From positions 1 through 8,788 of the forward strand of contig JAEDML010000044.1 of assembly GCA_016303035.1 (NCBI GenBank): 8,788 bases of DNA. The letters run 5' to 3'. A program made the translations under genes and the position numbers. Below are positions 6,233-8,788 of the stretch, piece by piece (within the stretch, counting starts at the first letter, position 1; the number at the start of each line of letters is the position of its first letter). The notes below the pieces were generated by a model, which saw only the letters and a list, made by a program, of their open reading frames with translations, was not told the DNA's origin and did not search any database. The DNA is from Clostridiaceae bacterium. Its GTDB lineage: Bacteria > Bacillota > Clostridia > Oscillospirales > Acutalibacteraceae.

Positions 6233-7135
6233 ATGACCGAAAAAAAGCTGCTTTTAATCGTCAATCCCTGTTCCGGTAGGGCTAAAATGCGTACAGAGCT
6301 TTTAAAGGTGGTTGAAATACTGTCTTCGGCAGGCTTCAGCGTTACGGTTTATCCCACAAAAGACAGGGGCGACGCAACCGAATATGTAAAGGGTATAGAC
6401 GAAAAAGAGTTTGAGCGCATAGTGGTATGCGGCGGAGACGGTACCCTTAATGAGGTTATAGCAGGGCTTATGTCTGCGGATATTAAATGCACCGTCGGTT
6501 ATATACCCTCGGGCACGCTTAACGAGTGGTCTTCGGGACTGCATATTCCGAAAAGCATACCGAAAGCCGCGGAATGTGCGGCAAACGGCAGAGAAATTGA
6601 CCTTGATATAGGAAAATTCGGGGACAGATATTTTACCTATACCGCGTCCTTCGGCGCGTTTACCGAGGCTTCCTATTCAGCCCCACAGGATGTTAAAAAT
6701 GTTCTCGGTCAGGCGGCATACTTTTTCGAGGGCATAAAGAGTCTCGGCAATATAAAGCCTATACACCTTAAATTTTCCTGTGCGGAACGGGAAATAGAGG
6801 GAGATTTTCTGTTCGGCGCGATTTCAAATTCACTCTCGGTAGGCGGAATAGTAAAGTTCAACGAAACGCTTGTAAAGCTTAACGACGGAGAGTTTGAGGT
6901 GGTGCTTATACGCAATCCCGATAATATTTTGAAGCTGCAAACCGTTATAGACGGTATTATAAAGCAGGACCTTAACCGACCGGGAATAGAGTTTTTCCAT
7001 ACGAGCGAGATTACCGTAACCGGCGGTGAGGGCGTTTCCTGGACGCTTGACGGCGAGTACGCCGAGGGAGCGGCTTCGGTTACTATTAAAAACCTTCCGA
7101 GCGCAATCCACCTTACGGTGCCTAAGGAAGATTAA
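6233..7135 (+). CDS. Diacylglycerol kinase / YegS-family lipid kinase
   Basis: The 300-residue protein belongs to the DagK/YegS/sphingosine-kinase family. These ATP-dependent enzymes phosphorylate diacylglycerol or a related lipid at the inner membrane face and return it to phospholipid synthesis. The N-terminal domain starts KKLLLIVNPCSGR. The nucleotide-binding GGDGT is at 67-71, followed by LNEVIAGL. PSGTLNEW at 92-99 corresponds to the usual GTxNDFA, with Glu-Trp in place of Asp-Phe. The C-terminal beta domain carries LNDGEFEVV (Asp218, a likely metal-site residue) and the DGE motif at 273-275, whose Glu is catalytic in DgkB. The exact lipid cannot be told from sequence; DgkB-like diacylglycerol recycling is the best guess, and a ceramide-type or other lipid is possible. 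The start at 6233 is chosen over the ATG at 6227 because of Shine-Dalgarno spacing. It follows tsaD by 16 nt and is probably in the polA-tsaD transcript. No U-tract terminator follows. Confidence 0.92.
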   Translation: MTEKKLLLIVNPCSGRAKMRTELLKVVEILSSAGFSVTVYPTKDRGDATEYVKGIDEKEFERIVVCGGDGTLNEVIAGLMSADIKCTVGYIPSGTLNEWSSGLHIPKSIPKAAECAANGREIDLDIGKFGDRYFTYTASFGAFTEASYSAPQDVKNVLGQAAYFFEGIKSLGNIKPIHLKFSCAEREIEGDFLFGAISNSLSVGGIVKFNETLVKLNDGEFEVVLIRNPDNILKLQTVIDGIIKQDLNRPGIEFFHTSEITVTGGEGVSWTLDGEYAEGAASVTIKNLPSAIHLTVPKED

Positions 7136-7142
7136 AATTATT

Positions 7143-7172
7143 TAAGCAGGAAATAATAGAAAAGATTATAAT
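7143..7172 (+). promoter_or_regulatory. Possible weak promoter ahead of mreB
   Basis: The 57-nt gap between the lipid kinase and mreB is AT-rich and holds a perfect TATAAT at 7167-7172. The best upstream partner, TAAGCA at 7143 with an 18-nt spacer, is a poor match to TTGACA. An AT-only inverted repeat (ATTATTT at 7137 / AAATAAT at 7151) overlaps it. Read-through from the upstream genes is equally possible. Confidence 0.3.
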
Positions 7173-7192
7173 TTATATTAGGGAGTTTTGAT

Positions 7193-8212
7193 ATGTTTAC
7201 GAGAGATATCGGCGTTGACCTCGGAACCGCAAACACGCTTGTTTGTCTTAAGGGAAGAGGTATAATAATGCGCGAGCCTTCGGTTGTGGCATACGATGTC
7301 AGAAATGACGCGGTAAGGGCGGTAGGAACCGAGGCGAAGGAAATGATAGGCCGCACACCCGGCTCTATAGTCGCCGTGCGACCTTTAAAGGACGGAGTTA
7401 TCGCCGACTTTGATGTTACGGCGGCAATGCTTAAAAGATTTGTGCGTCAGGCGCTTAAAGGCTCGTTTTTTTCAAGGGTGAGAATGGTCATCTGTATACC
7501 GGCAGGCGTTACCGAGGTTGAAAGCCGCGCGGTTTATGACGCCGCGAAGCAGGCAGGCGCTACCGATATTGATTTGGTGGAGGAGCCTATGGCGGCGGCT
7601 GTCGGAGCAGGACTTCCAATTTGGGACGCCGCAGGCAGTATGGTTGTCGATATCGGCGGCGGCACCAGTGAAGTTGCGGTAATATCGCTCGGCGATATCG
7701 TCACCGCGCAGTCGGTAAGAATCGCAGGCGACGATTTGGACGAGGCGATTATTAACTATGTGAGAAAAAAGCACAATCTGCTTATAGGCGAGCGTACCGC
7801 AGAGCAGATAAAGATAGACATAGGCTCTGCACGCCCCTATGAAAATGAGACAAGCATTGAAATAAAGGGCCGCAACCTTGTCGACGGTCTTCCGAAAAAT
7901 GTCATAATTTCTTCTGAGGAGGTTCGCGCCGCAATGGCGGACCCGATTTCGCAGATTATAGACGCGGTGCGCACTACGCTTGAAAAAACGCCGCCGGAGC
8001 TTTCGGCTGATATTATCGACCGCGGAATAACACTTACGGGCGGCGGCGCGCTGTTAAGAGGTCTTGCCGAGCTTATAGCCGAGGAAACGGGTATGCCGGT
8101 TTCGGTGGCGGCAAATCCGCTTGACTGCGTGGTTCTGGGAACCGCAAAGAGGCTTGAAGCCGACAGCGGCTTTGATAACTACGTTTTCCGCAGGGGAAAA
8201 CGCTTCAGATAA
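7193..8212 (+). CDS. mreB: Rod-shape-determining actin homologue MreB
   Basis: The 339-residue bacterial actin assembles into membrane-bound filaments that organise the elongasome (MreC, MreD, RodA, PBP2) for lateral wall synthesis. Phosphate-1 motif DLGTANT is at 9-15, EEP at 130-132 around the hydrolytic Glu, phosphate-2 VDIGGGTSE at 152-160 and the adenosine motif TGGGALLRG at 282-290. KTPPELSADIIDRGI before it is typical of the MreB/Mbl group. There is no N-terminal amphipathic helix; the hydrophobic GSFFS loop at 90-94 is the likely membrane-contact site, as in Thermotoga MreB. The C-terminus ends in a basic tail (FRRGKRFR). The start follows AGGGAG with a 7-nt spacer. Mbl or MreBH are alternatives on sequence alone, but the position directly before mreC favours MreB. 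Confidence 0.96.
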   Translation: MFTRDIGVDLGTANTLVCLKGRGIIMREPSVVAYDVRNDAVRAVGTEAKEMIGRTPGSIVAVRPLKDGVIADFDVTAAMLKRFVRQALKGSFFSRVRMVICIPAGVTEVESRAVYDAAKQAGATDIDLVEEPMAAAVGAGLPIWDAAGSMVVDIGGGTSEVAVISLGDIVTAQSVRIAGDDLDEAIINYVRKKHNLLIGERTAEQIKIDIGSARPYENETSIEIKGRNLVDGLPKNVIISSEEVRAAMADPISQIIDAVRTTLEKTPPELSADIIDRGITLTGGGALLRGLAELIAEETGMPVSVAANPLDCVVLGTAKRLEADSGFDNYVFRRGKRFR

Positions 8213-8219
8213 AAAAGAC

Positions 8220-8260
8220 CTGCGCCTGAAAGCCGCCATATAGGTATGGCGGCGCGGCAG
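8220..8260 (+). other. Strong intergenic hairpin between mreB and mreC, no U tract
   Basis: A perfect 9-bp stem GCCGCCATA (8232-8240) / TATGGCGGC (8245-8253) closes a TAGG loop. Outer bases CTGCGC (8220-8225) can pair with GCGGCAG (8254-8260) with one bulged G, leaving an asymmetric internal loop. Only AGAATGG follows, so it is not a standard intrinsic terminator. It ends 2 nt before the mreC Shine-Dalgarno sequence, so an mRNA-stability, processing or translation-tuning role is likelier. Confidence 0.6.
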
Positions 8261-8273
8261 AATGGAGATTAAA

Positions 8274-8788
8274 ATGCGATTTTTCTTTCGCAGCAGACAG
8301 TTTAAAATTATAATATCGGTCGTAGCCGTCATTGCCGCTATATCAATAATATGCGGCGTCATCGGGGGAATTATTGCACCGCAGGCCAATCTTGCCGGAG
8401 CGGTTGCGGCGCCGTTCCAGTCGCTTGCAACCAAAATTTCAAATACCGTTTCGGACTTTTTCAAGGCATATTCCGACGGAAACGATATGATGCTTGAAAA
8501 TGCCGAGCTCAGCCGCGAGATAGCCGATTTAAGGGAAAAGCTTGCCGAATACGATAAGACCGTATCGGAAAACGAATTTTATAAAAATTATCTTGAAATT
8601 AAGGATTCAAATCCCGATTTTAAATTTGCGCCGGCTACCCTTATCGCAAGGGATACCGATGATCCATACAAGGGCTTTACCATAAACAAGGGCTCATTAA
8701 ACGGCATTAAGGAGCATGACCCCGTAATAACCGAGGACGGATTGGTTGGTTACATAAGCGAGGTAGGACTTTCGGTATCCAAGGTAAC
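8274..8788 (+). CDS. mreC: Rod-shape-determining protein MreC (3' partial)
   Basis: About 171 residues are visible before the window ends, against roughly 270-300 for the full family. The protein is a bitopic elongasome scaffold linking MreB to the wall synthases outside the membrane. A short basic cytoplasmic N-terminus (MRFFFRSRQ) is followed by a membrane helix at about 12-34. A coiled-coil stretch at about 68-110 (LENAELSREIADLREKLAEY) mediates dimerisation in the family. The first beta domain then begins with FAPATLIARD, and the hallmark strand pair GFTINKGSLNGI and DGLVGYISEVG is present. The ATG lies 6 nt after TGGAG and 61 nt after mreB, with the hairpin between. mreD probably follows outside the window. 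Confidence 0.95.
   Translation, partial: MRFFFRSRQFKIIISVVAVIAAISIICGVIGGIIAPQANLAGAVAAPFQSLATKISNTVSDFFKAYSDGNDMMLENAELSREIADLREKLAEYDKTVSENEFYKNYLEIKDSNPDFKFAPATLIARDTDDPYKGFTINKGSLNGIKEHDPVITEDGLVGYISEVGLSVSKV

Noticed and set aside
7137..7157. AT-only inverted repeat after the lipid kinase as a terminator
   Set aside because: The stem is seven A-T pairs with no GC and no following T tract, so it is too weak to terminate.

Overview
The window looks like chromosomal core DNA from a Gram-positive Clostridia-type bacterium, perhaps a gut Oscillospirales/Ruminococcaceae relative. The evidence is a Bst-like DNA polymerase I, strong GGAGG-type ribosome binding sites with some TTG starts, a YwlE-type phosphatase, a cohesin-like surface protein and an mreBC cluster. 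Base composition is moderate by eye. All genes lie on the + strand, and no mobile element, CRISPR array, tRNA or rRNA was seen.

Layout. (1) Positions 1-1688 hold a two-gene cell-envelope block. The first is a 5'-truncated membrane protein with a degenerate J-like N-terminal segment and an acidic, Tyr-rich extracytoplasmic part. The second overlaps it by 4 bp and has a signal peptide, a cohesin-like domain and a C-terminal anchor. A U-tract hairpin ends this block. (2) A clear sigma-A-type promoter (1753-1781) starts a tightly packed run: polA (TTG start), then a fusion of a YwlE-like LMW protein (arginine) phosphatase with a RimI-like GNAT acetyltransferase, then tsaD, then a DagK/YegS-family lipid kinase. 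Gaps are 3 nt, a 4-nt overlap and 16 nt. (3) After a 57-nt AT-rich gap come mreB and a 3'-truncated mreC, separated by a strong hairpin that lacks a U tract.

How the genes fit together. tsaD and rimI are a classical Firmicutes pair, for tRNA t6A modification and ribosomal protein S18 acetylation. Here rimI has become the C-terminal half of a phosphatase gene but keeps its position directly before tsaD. The lipid kinase next to mreBC suggests phospholipid recycling alongside cell-wall elongation, although the gap before mreB may carry its own promoter. The most unusual items are the phosphatase-RimI fusion and the J-like membrane protein paired with a membrane-anchored cohesin-like protein. 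The rest is housekeeping, and I see no convincing new multi-gene system.
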